In this document: positions 1 to 6,647 of the stretch, in pieces | Position numbering within the stretch: position 1 is the first letter of the stretch | How the letters are laid out: every line of letters begins with the position of its first letter | Origin: UBA5794 sp965368815 | Lineage (GTDB): Bacteria > Actinomycetota > Acidimicrobiia > Spongiisociales > UBA5794 | Reading direction: 5' to 3' | Length of the DNA: 11,982 nucleotides | NCBI GenBank assembly: GCA_965368815.1 | Contig: CBDUOH010000065.1 | Coordinates: forward strand, 1 to 11,982 | Made by a program: the position numbers and the translations under genes | Notes under the pieces: generated by a model | What the model was told of the DNA's origin: nothing | What the model saw: only the letters and a program-made list of their open reading frames with translations | The model's database searches: none

Positions 1-107
1 GTCGGCGCGGCGTCAACCTCAGACCTGTCGTCGCCGCCGCATCCGGTCATGACGAGCGATACCGCCAGGATCATCGCCATGAGCCATTCGCCCCTGTTTC
101 GCATCAT
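1..107 (-). CDS. Putative lipoprotein, N-terminal part only (gene runs off left edge)
   Basis: An open frame reads leftward from ATG at 107-105 to the window edge, giving the first 35 residues. They form a classic lipoprotein signal: a short charged N-terminus (MMRNRGEW), a hydrophobic core (residues 9-20) and a lipobox ending MTGC with the lipidation cysteine at residue 23, followed by GGDD, a flexible acidic linker typical of the mature N-terminus. Upstream, the minus strand has a strong AAGGAGA ribosome binding site seven bases before the ATG; a second ATG follows immediately. The mature domain lies outside the window, so the function (for example a solute-binding protein or other surface lipoprotein) cannot be told. 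It lies on the same strand as the ABC exporter but about 300 bases downstream of it, so co-transcription is possible but not shown. Confidence 0.8.
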   Translation of the reverse strand, partial: MMRNRGEWLMAMILAVSLVMTGCGGDDRSEVDAAP

Positions 108-413
108 CGATGTCTCCTTGCTGGCGGGTCACCTTGATCGAGCGTGCGGACCGGCTGCATCACGAAGGCCCGATGACCAACCCGCCGACCAGCGCTGCGA
201 CGATAGCCGAAGACGACCGCCACTCGAAACCAGCTACCCCGGGATGAGTTTCCTGAGCACTTTGAGGCGTGTTCGTCCACGACTTGCTGCGAGCAGCCGT
301 GTTTCACATGCTCAAGCACGCAGGTCTCGACGTGGTTCTGGGGGAGCACACGTTCACTTCTCCGAGTGAACGCCTGCCCTCGGTTGGGGGTGCGTGTGAA
401 ATGGTTCGACCCT
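108..413. other. Intergenic stretch without a convincing gene
   Basis: About 306 bases separate the exporter operon from the downstream lipoprotein gene. The region holds the lipoprotein's ribosome binding site next to position 107 and the perfect hairpin at 351-372. On the minus strand, one stop-to-stop frame ending near 155 encodes a short hydrophobic stretch (SAIVAALVGGLVIG) but has no ATG, GTG or TTG start ahead of that segment. It may be a decayed small membrane protein or chance. No tRNA or other RNA gene is recognisable. Confidence 0.5.
351..372. terminator. Perfect 8-bp inverted repeat; candidate terminator of the ABC operon or an operator
   Basis: CGTTCACT (351-358) and AGTGAACG (365-372) are exact reverse complements around a six-base loop. 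The hairpin lies 41 bases beyond the end of the second permease gene and 244 bases before the lipoprotein start, so a transcription-ending role on the minus strand fits its place. There is no run of T after either arm, so it is not a textbook intrinsic terminator. A protein-binding palindrome is the alternative. Confidence 0.45.
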
Positions 414-1217
414 TCAGACCCGCAGCATCTTCCCGATACGTCTCGCCGTGATGACCGATCCTGCGGTGCCGAGTGCCGTCAGGTACAGGACGTTGATGAC
501 CATGGTCCATTGGAGTACGCCGAGGGTCAGTCCCCGGACGAGGGCGACGCCGTGATAGAGCGGTGAGAACCAGGCCACGACCTGGAGGAACGCCGGGTAT
601 ACGTCGAGGGGGTAGAACGTCGCGGAGAACAGGAACAAAGGGAGTGTGATGAACCCGACAAGGTCGAGATCCTGCCACGTGCGCATGTACGTCACACCCG
701 CCGTTCCGACGGCGCCGAATGCAAACCCGATCAGGATCGTGGCCGGGAAGGCGAGGATGGCGATCGGTGATGTCATCAGACCCATGACGGCCATGACAGC
801 CATGAACGCCACCGAGTACATGGCGCCCCGTGCGAGAGTCCATCCGATTTCACCCGACGCAACATCGATCGGCTGGACGGGTGTGGCGAGCACGCCGTCG
901 TACGTCTTGCCGTACTTGAGCTTGAAGAAGATGTTGGTCGATTCGAACACGGCTCCGTTCATGGCTGATGCCGCAAGCATCGCGGGCGCAACGTAGGCGG
1001 TGTATTCCACGGCGGTGCCAGCGAACTGGACATCCCCTGCGAGGGCTCCGATGCCGATGCCGATCGCAAACAGGTAGAAGATCGGCTCGAAGAATCCCGA
1101 CAGCAGCACGGGCCAGAACGTCTTCGTGGCGACCACATTTCGTTCGAGCAGATAGATGCCCCGCCACTTCCGGGGCAGTTGCGGCACGACGCGCGTTGTC
1201 AGAACGGACTGGCTCAT
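414..1217 (-). CDS. ABC-2 type transporter permease (second permease of exporter)
   Basis: Encodes 267 residues, a normal length for DrrB/NodJ-type ABC-2 permeases. About six hydrophobic segments are visible near residues 35-60, 72-95, 130-150, 153-175, 186-206 and 236-256. The family signature lies near 192-230: LPLFLFSATFYPLDVYP, then SPLYHGVALVRG. It would form the membrane channel of an exporter, probably as a heterodimer with the neighbouring permease and powered by the ATPase two genes upstream. The start chosen is ATG at 1217-1215, which overlaps the stop of the preceding permease as ATGA, implying translational coupling; an AGG lies eight bases upstream. A longer frame continues upstream but only as antisense-like noise through the neighbouring gene. 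The substrate is unknown; drugs, lipids and glycans are all handled by this family. Confidence 0.9.
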   Translation of the reverse strand: MSQSVLTTRVVPQLPRKWRGIYLLERNVVATKTFWPVLLSGFFEPIFYLFAIGIGIGALAGDVQFAGTAVEYTAYVAPAMLAASAMNGAVFESTNIFFKLKYGKTYDGVLATPVQPIDVASGEIGWTLARGAMYSVAFMAVMAVMGLMTSPIAILAFPATILIGFAFGAVGTAGVTYMRTWQDLDLVGFITLPLFLFSATFYPLDVYPAFLQVVAWFSPLYHGVALVRGLTLGVLQWTMVINVLYLTALGTAGSVITARRIGKMLRV

Positions 1218-1990
1218 GGCGTCAACCTCTTGGCCAGAGGCCCGACGATCAGGGCTGCTCCGCCGATGATCCAGGCAAGGAGATAGGCAACACTCATCCA
1301 CCAATCGACCGCAGGTGTGATGCCGAGGGCGATGCCACGAGCCAGCTCGACCCCGTGGAACACCGGTGTCACGTAGGCGACCGGTTGGAGCCAGCCGGGA
1401 AGCTGGGTGATCGGGAAGAACACGCCCGAGAACAGGAACATGGGGATGACCACGAAACGGAAGAACATCGGAAGACCGGCTTGTTCCTCGAGTCGTGACG
1501 TGAACGCTGTCGTGGCCGAAACCATGGCCATGCCGACGAGCATCGCAGGGATCATCGCACCAGCGGCTTGGAGTGGTGGAGTGACGTCGAAGGCGACCAT
1601 CACCACGGCGAACGATGCTGACACCATGAAGACCCGGATGGTCGACCAGTACAGGTGACCGAGCGCGAGGCTCCCGACGCCGATCGGGGTGGCAAGGCGG
1701 GCGTTCCACGTTGCCTGCCACTTGATGCCCGCCATCACCTTCCACGCCCCCTCGCCCGCACCCGTCTGCATCGCGGTGGCCACGAGGAGACCCGGTGCGA
1801 GGAACGAGACGTACGTCAGCCCGTCGAGACCATCGGGCAGGTTGGCATCGACGAGGGTGCCGAGCCCGACGCCCATCGCGAGGAGGTACAGGATCGGATT
1901 GAGGAAGCTGGTGAACACCGACCCCCGCCATGTTCGGCGATAGATCCTGGCTTCGGCCTCAACAACTCGCAGTGAGATCGGCGTGCCCAT
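1214..1990 (-). CDS. ABC-2 type transporter permease (first permease of exporter)
   Basis: Encodes 258 residues with six likely membrane segments (about 25-45, 60-78, 117-135, 143-163, 175-195 and 233-252). The ABC-2 signature is at 183-222: PMFLFSGVFFPITQLP followed by TPVFHGVELARG. It resembles the next gene in layout and motifs (for example NPILYLLAMGVGLGTL against EPIFYLFAIGIGIGAL), so the two are paralogues that most simply arose by tandem duplication and now pair as a heterodimer. The ATG at 1990-1988 overlaps the ATPase stop by one base (TGATG). No strong ribosome binding site precedes it, which fits re-initiation after the ATPase gene. The 3' end overlaps the next permease by four bases. 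Confidence 0.9.
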   Translation of the reverse strand: MGTPISLRVVEAEARIYRRTWRGSVFTSFLNPILYLLAMGVGLGTLVDANLPDGLDGLTYVSFLAPGLLVATAMQTGAGEGAWKVMAGIKWQATWNARLATPIGVGSLALGHLYWSTIRVFMVSASFAVVMVAFDVTPPLQAAGAMIPAMLVGMAMVSATTAFTSRLEEQAGLPMFFRFVVIPMFLFSGVFFPITQLPGWLQPVAYVTPVFHGVELARGIALGITPAVDWWMSVAYLLAWIIGGAALIVGPLAKRLTP

Positions 1991-2916
1991 CAGTCGACCA
2001 ATGTGCGACCGGTGAGCCGCAGGAACACATCCTCGAGTGTCGAGCGGCGGGCAAGGACGGTCTCGGGTTCGAGACCCCGAGCGGTGACCGTGGCGATCGT
2101 CGCATCGGCATCCGGCGTGTAGACCAGAGCGCGATCGGCGAGGATCTCGGTCTGGTCCGACAGGTCCTCGATCTGACCATTGAGGGTCTCGAGCACGCCG
2201 ACAGGGAAACGAAGTTCGACGACGTCGTTGGGGGTGTAGGTCTCGATGAGTTCCCGAGGTGAGCCTTCCGCGACGATGCGACCGCCGTCCATCACCACGA
2301 GCCGGTCGCAGAGCTGCTCGGCCTCATCCATGTAGTGGGTGGTGATGATGAGCGTCACGCCGCGCTGCTTCAACCGGTAGAGCCGATCCCACAGGACGTG
2401 TCGCGCCTGGGGATCGAGCCCTGTGGTCGGTTCATCGAGGATGTAGAGGTCCGGTTCGTTGATCAGGCCGCGGGCGATGATGACCCGTCGCTTCATGCCA
2501 CCGGACAACGCGGCGACCTTGGCGTCTGCCTTCTCGGTGAGTTGGACGAACTCGAGGAGCTCGGCGATCCGATCCTTGAGAACCGCTCGCGACAGATCGA
2601 AGTACCGCCCGTACATGATGAGGTTGTCGTAGACGGTCAGTTCCTCATCGAGGTTGTTGTCCTGCGGGACCACACCGAGTCGCGATCGGAGCCGTGGACC
2701 CTCGGTCATGGGGTCCAGCCCGAGCACCGACATCGTGCCGGCTGTGATGGGACTCACCGCACCGATCATCTTCATGGTGGACGTCTTGCCGGCACCATTC
2801 GGTCCGAGGAAGCCGAACGCCTCGCCCTTGCGGACCTCGAAGTCGATCCCGTCGACCGCGACGAAATCTCCGAACTCTTTCCGCAGACCCTGTGCCCGAA
2901 TCAAAATTTCGTCCAT
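1990..2916 (-). CDS. ABC transporter ATP-binding protein, DrrA/NodI-like
   Basis: A 308-residue ATPase that energises the two permeases downstream. All nucleotide-binding motifs are present in order: Walker A GPNGAGKT (38-45), Q-loop glutamine (85) in VVPQDNNLDEELTV, signature LSGGM (137-141), Walker B LYILDEP (157-163), D-loop GLD and the switch histidine in TTHYMDEAEQL (194). The roughly 90-residue C-terminal tail ending STLEDVFLRLTGRTL is the usual extension of DrrA-type exporters of drugs, lipids or polysaccharide. It is the first gene of the minus-strand operon ATPase-permease-permease, with junctions overlapping by one and four bases. The ATG at 2916-2914 lies six bases after a TATCTT box, so the transcript may be leaderless; a weak TAGG directly before the ATG is too close to be a useful ribosome binding site. 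Confidence 0.95.
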   Translation of the reverse strand: MDEILIRAQGLRKEFGDFVAVDGIDFEVRKGEAFGFLGPNGAGKTSTMKMIGAVSPITAGTMSVLGLDPMTEGPRLRSRLGVVPQDNNLDEELTVYDNLIMYGRYFDLSRAVLKDRIAELLEFVQLTEKADAKVAALSGGMKRRVIIARGLINEPDLYILDEPTTGLDPQARHVLWDRLYRLKQRGVTLIITTHYMDEAEQLCDRLVVMDGGRIVAEGSPRELIETYTPNDVVELRFPVGVLETLNGQIEDLSDQTEILADRALVYTPDADATIATVTARGLEPETVLARRSTLEDVFLRLTGRTLVD

Positions 2917-2922
2917 CCTACG

Positions 2923-2928
2923 AAGATA
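2923..2928 (-). promoter_or_regulatory. Candidate -10 box (TATCTT) for the ABC exporter operon
   Basis: On the minus strand TATCTT (2928-2923) is followed by six bases and then the ATG of the ATPase. This TANNNT-N6-ATG spacing would put the first transcribed base at the start codon. No good -35 box is seen. Confidence 0.5.
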
Positions 2929-2996
2929 CCGTCCGGCCGTGACGAAATCGCGAGACTCAACGGCCGAGTGATGTGGTCAGCGCCGCTGTGCAGAAA

Positions 2997-3009
2997 CCCG
3001 GAAACCGGG
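2997..3009. promoter_or_regulatory. Palindrome CCCGG-AAA-CCGGG in the divergent spacer, candidate operator
   Basis: Perfect five-base arms around AAA lie in the 120-base spacer between the divergent ABC and cystathionine beta-synthase genes. The palindrome covers the place where the -35 element of the rightward promoter would be (14 bases before its -10 box at 3024). A regulator binding here could control the cysteine operon; this is inference from position only. Confidence 0.35.
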
Positions 3010-3023
3010 GGGCGCGTGTCTTC

Positions 3024-3029
3024 TAGCCT
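3024..3029 (+). promoter_or_regulatory. Candidate -10 box (TAGCCT) for the cysteine operon
   Basis: TAGCCT is followed by seven bases and then the ATG at 3037, the spacing expected of a leaderless transcript. No ribosome binding site is present in between. Confidence 0.5.
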
Positions 3030-3036
3030 TCCGTGC

Positions 3037-3987
3037 ATGCAGATTCACGAAAACATTGTCGCAACCATCGGCGGGACACCACTCGTCAGGCTCAGCCGAA
3101 TCCACCCTCCGGGCAATCTGGTCGGAAAGATCGAATACCTCAACCCTGGCGGATCGATCAAGGACAGGATCGGGCTCGGCATGGTGCTGCGCGCTGAACA
3201 GAACGGTTGGCTCGAACCGGGAGACACCATCGTGGAGCCGACATCGGGGAACACGGGTGTCGGGCTGGCGATGGTTGCCGCGATTCGTGGCTACAAACTC
3301 ATCTGCGTGATGCAGGACAAGCAGTCCAAGGAGAAGCAGGATCTGCTCCGCGCCTACGGTGCCGAGGTCGTCCTCTGCCCAACCGATGTCGAACCGGCGG
3401 ATCCGCGGTCGTACTACTCGGTGGCGAACGAACTCTCAGAGCGTCCGGGGCACTACCGACCGGACCAGTACTCGAATCCGGCCAACCCACAAGCCCACAT
3501 CGACACAACGGGTCCCGAGATCTGGGAACAGACCGATGGCGAGATCGGCATCTTCGTGGCTGGTGTCGGTACGGGCGGCACCATCACCGGCAACGCGAAG
3601 TATCTCAAGTCCATGAATCCGGCCATCGAGGTCGTCGGAGTGGATCCGAAGGGTTCCATCTACACGGCGGCGACACAAGACGACGTGACCACATACCTGA
3701 TCGAGGGCGTCGGGGAGGACTTCTGGCCTGAGTCGTACGAGCCCGCATACACCGATCGGTACGAGATGGTCGACGACGAAGAAGCGTTTGTGATGACTCG
3801 GCGTCTGGCCGTGGAGGAAGGCATCCTCGTCGGTGGCTCGTGCGGCATGGCCGTGGTGGGTGCCCTGCGGGTCGCAGAGGCGAATCCGGACAAACTGGTC
3901 GTCGTGATACTGCCCGATTCGGGCCGGAGCTACCTGTCGAAGATCTTCAACGACGAGTGGATGGCACAGGAAGGATTCCCGACATGA
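3037..3987 (+). CDS. cbs: Cystathionine beta-synthase (short form without CBS domains)
   Basis: Encodes 316 residues of a fold-type II PLP enzyme expected to join homocysteine and serine into cystathionine in the cytoplasm, the first step of reverse transsulfuration. Visible motifs are the PLP lysine K42 in GGSIKDRIG, the substrate loop TSGNTG (69-74), the phosphate-binding loop GTGGT (178-182) and the C-terminal LPDSGRSYLSKIFNDEWM (292-309). That last block, together with LIEGVGEDFWP (221-231), points to cystathionine beta-synthase rather than cysteine synthase CysK. The regulatory CBS-domain pair found in many homologues is absent. The usual GSSG near residue 268 reads GSCG. The ATG at 3037 was chosen because it begins the conserved N-terminus and sits after a -10 box; the open frame extends far upstream but would run through the divergent ABC gene. 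The gene overlaps the following gamma-lyase by ATGA. A CysK-like activity cannot be fully excluded. Confidence 0.88.
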   Translation: MQIHENIVATIGGTPLVRLSRIHPPGNLVGKIEYLNPGGSIKDRIGLGMVLRAEQNGWLEPGDTIVEPTSGNTGVGLAMVAAIRGYKLICVMQDKQSKEKQDLLRAYGAEVVLCPTDVEPADPRSYYSVANELSERPGHYRPDQYSNPANPQAHIDTTGPEIWEQTDGEIGIFVAGVGTGGTITGNAKYLKSMNPAIEVVGVDPKGSIYTAATQDDVTTYLIEGVGEDFWPESYEPAYTDRYEMVDDEEAFVMTRRLAVEEGILVGGSCGMAVVGALRVAEANPDKLVVVILPDSGRSYLSKIFNDEWMAQEGFPT

Positions 3988-5135
3988 CCGAGGATCGATT
4001 CGAGACTCTCGCAATCCACGCCGGCCAGGAGCCGGATCCGACCACCGGCGCTGCCGTGGTGCCGATCTACGCCACGTCGACCTACGCCCAACAGGCGCCG
4101 GGTGTCCACAAGGGGTACGAATACTCGCGAACCGACAACCCGACACGTACTGCGCTCCAAACACAGATCGCCGCTCTCGAGGGCGTCGACGAGGCCGCCG
4201 ATGGTGGGTGTGTGGCGACGTCGTCGGGGCTTGCCGCCACAGCGCTCATCGGCTACATGCTCAAACCCGGCGACCACATCGTGCTGCCCGACGACGCATA
4301 CGGTGGCACGTTCCGACTCATCGCCAGGGTTCTGGGAGACCACGGCATCGAGCACACAGCGGCCGACCTCACCTCCCGAGAAGCGCTTGCAGCCGCGATG
4401 ACCGACAAGACCAAGCTCGTATGGGTCGAGACACCCACCAACCCGCTCCTTCGCATCGTGGACATAGCCGCTGTTGTGGAAGCAACGGAGGGCACCGGGG
4501 CGATGGTGGTGGTCGACAACACGTTTGCAACCCCATATCTGCAGCAGCCTCTCGCCGCTGGTGCCGACATGGTGATGCATTCGTCCACCAAGTATCTCGG
4601 TGGGCACTCGGACACGGTCGGAGGCGCCATCGTCACGGACAGCGCCGAGCTGCTCGAGCGCCTGCGATTCCTTCAGAACGCGACAGGGCCCGTGCCCGGT
4701 CCGTTCGACTCGTACCTGACGCTCCGCGGCATCAAGACCCTCGGAGTGCGCATGGACAGACACTGCGCCAACGCGGGCGCAATCGCAGCCTTCCTGGCCG
4801 ACGATCCACGGGTTGAGCACGTGTGGTACCCCGGTCTTGCGACCGATCCCGGCCACGAGGTGGCTGCACGGCAGATGTCGGGATTCGGCGGCATGGTGTC
4901 GTTCACACCACGAGGGGGGTTGGAGGCTGCGAACCGGCTCGTGACCCGCACACGGCTGTTCTTCCTTGCGGAATCACTCGGCGGTGTCGAGTCCCTCATC
5001 GAAATCCCCGCGTCGATGACGCATGCCTCGGTGGAAGGCACCGATTTGGAGGTCCCGGAGTCGCTTGTCCGGCTTTCGGTCGGGATCGAGCACGTCGACG
5101 ACCTGTTGTCCGACCTGGACCGTGCGCTTGGCTGA
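3984..5135 (+). CDS. Cystathionine gamma-lyase / gamma-synthase family PLP enzyme
   Basis: A 383-residue member of the Cys/Met-metabolism PLP family. Motifs seen are YEYSRTDNPTR (45-55), the cofactor-ring aspartate D178 in VVVDNTFATPYLQ, the PLP lysine K203 in HSSTKYLGGHSD, and the C-terminal SLGGVESLIEIPASMTHASV, typical of gamma-lyases and gamma-synthases. Following directly on cystathionine beta-synthase, it most likely cleaves cystathionine to cysteine, 2-oxobutyrate and ammonia. Cystathionine gamma-synthase activity is the alternative, since sequence alone separates the two poorly. The ATG at 3984 overlaps the upstream stop (ATGA), and AAGGA lies eight bases before it, a proper ribosome binding site inside the end of the upstream gene. 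The 3' end overlaps or abuts the start of rsgA. Confidence 0.88.
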   Translation: MTEDRFETLAIHAGQEPDPTTGAAVVPIYATSTYAQQAPGVHKGYEYSRTDNPTRTALQTQIAALEGVDEAADGGCVATSSGLAATALIGYMLKPGDHIVLPDDAYGGTFRLIARVLGDHGIEHTAADLTSREALAAAMTDKTKLVWVETPTNPLLRIVDIAAVVEATEGTGAMVVVDNTFATPYLQQPLAAGADMVMHSSTKYLGGHSDTVGGAIVTDSAELLERLRFLQNATGPVPGPFDSYLTLRGIKTLGVRMDRHCANAGAIAAFLADDPRVEHVWYPGLATDPGHEVAARQMSGFGGMVSFTPRGGLEAANRLVTRTRLFFLAESLGGVESLIEIPASMTHASVEGTDLEVPESLVRLSVGIEHVDDLLSDLDRALG

Positions 5136-6162
5136 ACCCCCCGGGGTGTCCCCCGGCCTCGTTGCTCTCGGATGGTCCGACCATTGGGAGGCCACGTCGG
5201 CAGAGGTCGGTGCCGCTGGTACGCCTGCCAGGGTCGTTCGCCACGATGGCGTCAAAGTGCTCGTCGCAGATGGTGAGCGACTCGTGCACGCAACCTTCCC
5301 CAGATCGACTCCGTTGGCGATCGGCGATTGGGTTGTTGTTGACAACGAGACGGTCACGGCTCGACTCCCACGATCGACGGTGCTTGAACGGGACATCGGA
5401 GATGATGGGGTGCAGACCGTTGCAGCGAACGTGGATGCGGTCTTCGTCGTCTTCGGAGTCGATCGACCGCTACGCCGGAGCAAGGTTCTGCGGTTCCTCG
5501 CGTTCGGTTGGGACCTGGGTGTGGAGCCGATCGTCGTGCTCTCCAAAGTGGACCTTGTAGCCTCGACCGATGCAAGCGAACGAGACCTCCGCTCCTGGGG
5601 GGTCGAGGTACCAGTGATCCCGGTTTCGGTGGAAACCGGCGAAGGTCTCGATCGGATACGCGACGCCCTCAAAGGACGGACAGCAACCTTGATCGGGGAA
5701 TCCGGCGCAGGCAAATCGTCGCTCGTCAACGCCTTGATGGACGACGAGGTCGCATGGGTCGGCGATGTGCGTACACGTGACAACAAGGGGAGACATACGA
5801 CGACGCACCGCGAACTTCATCTGCTCCCAGATGGAGGGATGCTCATCGACAACCCCGGTGTGCGATCGCTCGGGTTGTCCGGCGAGGGCGGCGGTGTCGA
5901 GCAGATGTTCGATGACATCGACCGTCTCTCGCTTCGCTGTCGGTTCCGTGACTGCTCACACAAAGCAGAACCGGGCTGTGCCGTCCGAGCTGCCGTTGAC
6001 GAAGGCGAGCTCGAAGGGGCTCGGCTCGACTCGTTCATCAGATTCGTGGAAGAGCAGGCGGGCAACGCTGACCGAGCGAAGCTCAAGAGCCGCCGAGCGG
6101 ATCAGAAGCGCAGCGCAGCATCCGCTCGCAGGGCACGACGCGGACCCGACATCGAAGAGTGA
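5128..6162 (+). CDS. rsgA: Ribosome small-subunit biogenesis GTPase RsgA (YjeQ)
   Basis: About 344 residues of a circularly permuted GTPase that checks late maturation of the 30S subunit. In order: an OB-fold region with IGDWVVV (65-71), the G4 motif SKVDL (139-143), G5-like PVSVETGEG, then the Walker A GESGAGKSS (190-198), G2 region RTRDNKGRHTTTHREL, G3 DNPG (241-244) and a zinc knuckle C271-C276-H278-C284. The G4-before-G1 order is diagnostic. G3 is usually DTPG, so asparagine replaces threonine here. The arginine/lysine-rich tail (314-338) suits RNA binding. The start is uncertain: TTG at 5128 is chosen because a weak TGGA lies eight bases upstream and it yields MAEPPG; GTG at 5122 is possible. 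Either start overlaps the gamma-lyase stop, so the gene looks translationally coupled to the cysteine pathway genes. Confidence 0.93.
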   Translation: MAEPPGVSPGLVALGWSDHWEATSAEVGAAGTPARVVRHDGVKVLVADGERLVHATFPRSTPLAIGDWVVVDNETVTARLPRSTVLERDIGDDGVQTVAANVDAVFVVFGVDRPLRRSKVLRFLAFGWDLGVEPIVVLSKVDLVASTDASERDLRSWGVEVPVIPVSVETGEGLDRIRDALKGRTATLIGESGAGKSSLVNALMDDEVAWVGDVRTRDNKGRHTTTHRELHLLPDGGMLIDNPGVRSLGLSGEGGGVEQMFDDIDRLSLRCRFRDCSHKAEPGCAVRAAVDEGELEGARLDSFIRFVEEQAGNADRAKLKSRRADQKRSAASARRARRGPDIEE

Positions 6163-6185
6163 TCACCGACGCGTCGTGACGGTGA
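6163..6185. terminator. Candidate bidirectional terminator hairpin between convergent genes
   Basis: TCACCG (6163-6168) pairs with CGGTGA (6180-6185) around an 11-base loop. It fills the 29-base gap between rsgA and the convergent PPOX gene, a natural place for a shared terminator. No T-run follows on either strand, so the call rests on symmetry and position. Confidence 0.4.
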
Positions 6186-6191
6186 ATGCGA

Positions 6192-6578
6192 TCATCCCCA
6201 GCGTCCGATTGCATCGATGGTCACCTCGTAGTTGACGCGCACTTCGCCCTCGGGTCCGTTGTAATCGGGACGGTTCAAATACTTGTCGCTCAGTGCATCG
6301 ATCAACCAGGTGCCATCCTCAGCGATCGATGTCACTCGACCTTGCATCACGATGTTGGTGTACGGCTTGCCCGGTGGTGTGAACGAAAGCGCAACACGGC
6401 GGTCAGCCTTGATGTTGCGGGTCTTGACACGGCCGGTTGCAGTCGACAGCAGAACCGTGTCGCCGTCTCGTCCGACCCACATCGCCGACACGTGGGGGGA
6501 TCCGTCCGGGTTGACGGTCGCCACATGCACGAACACCTTCTCGTCAAGGGCAGCCTTCACTTCGTCCGGTAGTTCCAC
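6192..6578 (-). CDS. PPOX-class (F420-type) split beta-barrel protein, Rv1155-like
   Basis: Encodes 128 residues of the pyridoxamine 5'-phosphate-oxidase-like split-barrel fold. The hallmark N-terminal strand block VATVNPDGSPHVSAMWV (19-35) is followed by TVLLSTATGRVKTRNIKADRRVALS (41-65), the segment that contacts cofactor in this family, and a barrel strand VMQGRVTSI (77-85). This resembles actinobacterial F420-dependent enzymes such as Rv1155 of Mycobacterium, which act on small molecules with reduced F420 or bind related flavins; the true substrate is not predictable. The start is taken as GTG at 6578-6576 because GAGGAG sits six bases upstream and the family N-terminus begins there; upstream in-frame sequence is not family-like. 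The gene converges on rsgA and diverges from the SDR gene. Confidence 0.85.
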   Translation of the reverse strand: MELPDEVKAALDEKVFVHVATVNPDGSPHVSAMWVGRDGDTVLLSTATGRVKTRNIKADRRVALSFTPPGKPYTNIVMQGRVTSIAEDGTWLIDALSDKYLNRPDYNGPEGEVRVNYEVTIDAIGRWG

Positions 6579-6605
6579 GCAGATCTCCTCGTCTCGCCGC
6601 TCCGC

Positions 6606-6611
6606 AGCGTA
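6606..6611 (-). promoter_or_regulatory. Candidate -10 box (TACGCT) for the PPOX gene
   Basis: On the minus strand TACGCT (6611-6606) would start transcription near 6599, giving a leader of about 20 bases that carries the GAGGAG ribosome binding site. The same hexamer is the proposed -10 box of ilvD. It makes a useful contrast to the leaderless starts elsewhere in the window. Confidence 0.4.
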
Positions 6612-6635
6612 CCGAGGCTCGGTCTGCCAGTGGCC

Positions 6636-6641
6636 TATCGT
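6636..6641 (+). promoter_or_regulatory. Candidate -10 box (TATCGT) for the SDR operon
   Basis: TATCGT is followed by six bases and the ATG at 6648, consistent with a leaderless mRNA. This favours ATG 6648 over the upstream in-frame GTG at 6630, which lies ahead of the -10 box. Confidence 0.5.
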
Positions 6642-6647
6642 GGTGCG

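Noticed and set aside
269..451. Rightward GTG-initiated frame of 60 codons (MFVHDLLRAAVF...)
   Set aside because: Its 3' end overlaps the permease gene on the opposite strand, it has no ribosome binding site or -10 box, and the second half has arginine/proline/serine-rich composition typical of an antisense frame.
1218..1931. Long upstream extension of the second permease frame
   Set aside because: The translation is rich in R, H, P and G and lies inside the first permease gene; family homology begins at ATG 1217 with an ATGA overlap.
2335..3036. Long N-terminal extension of the cystathionine beta-synthase frame
   Set aside because: It is antisense to the ABC ATPase, which has every nucleotide-binding motif; the conserved CBS N-terminus begins at 3037 after a -10 box.
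4208..4816. Long rightward and leftward frames within the gamma-lyase gene
   Set aside because: Arginine/histidine/glycine-rich shadow frames of a gene with clear motifs.
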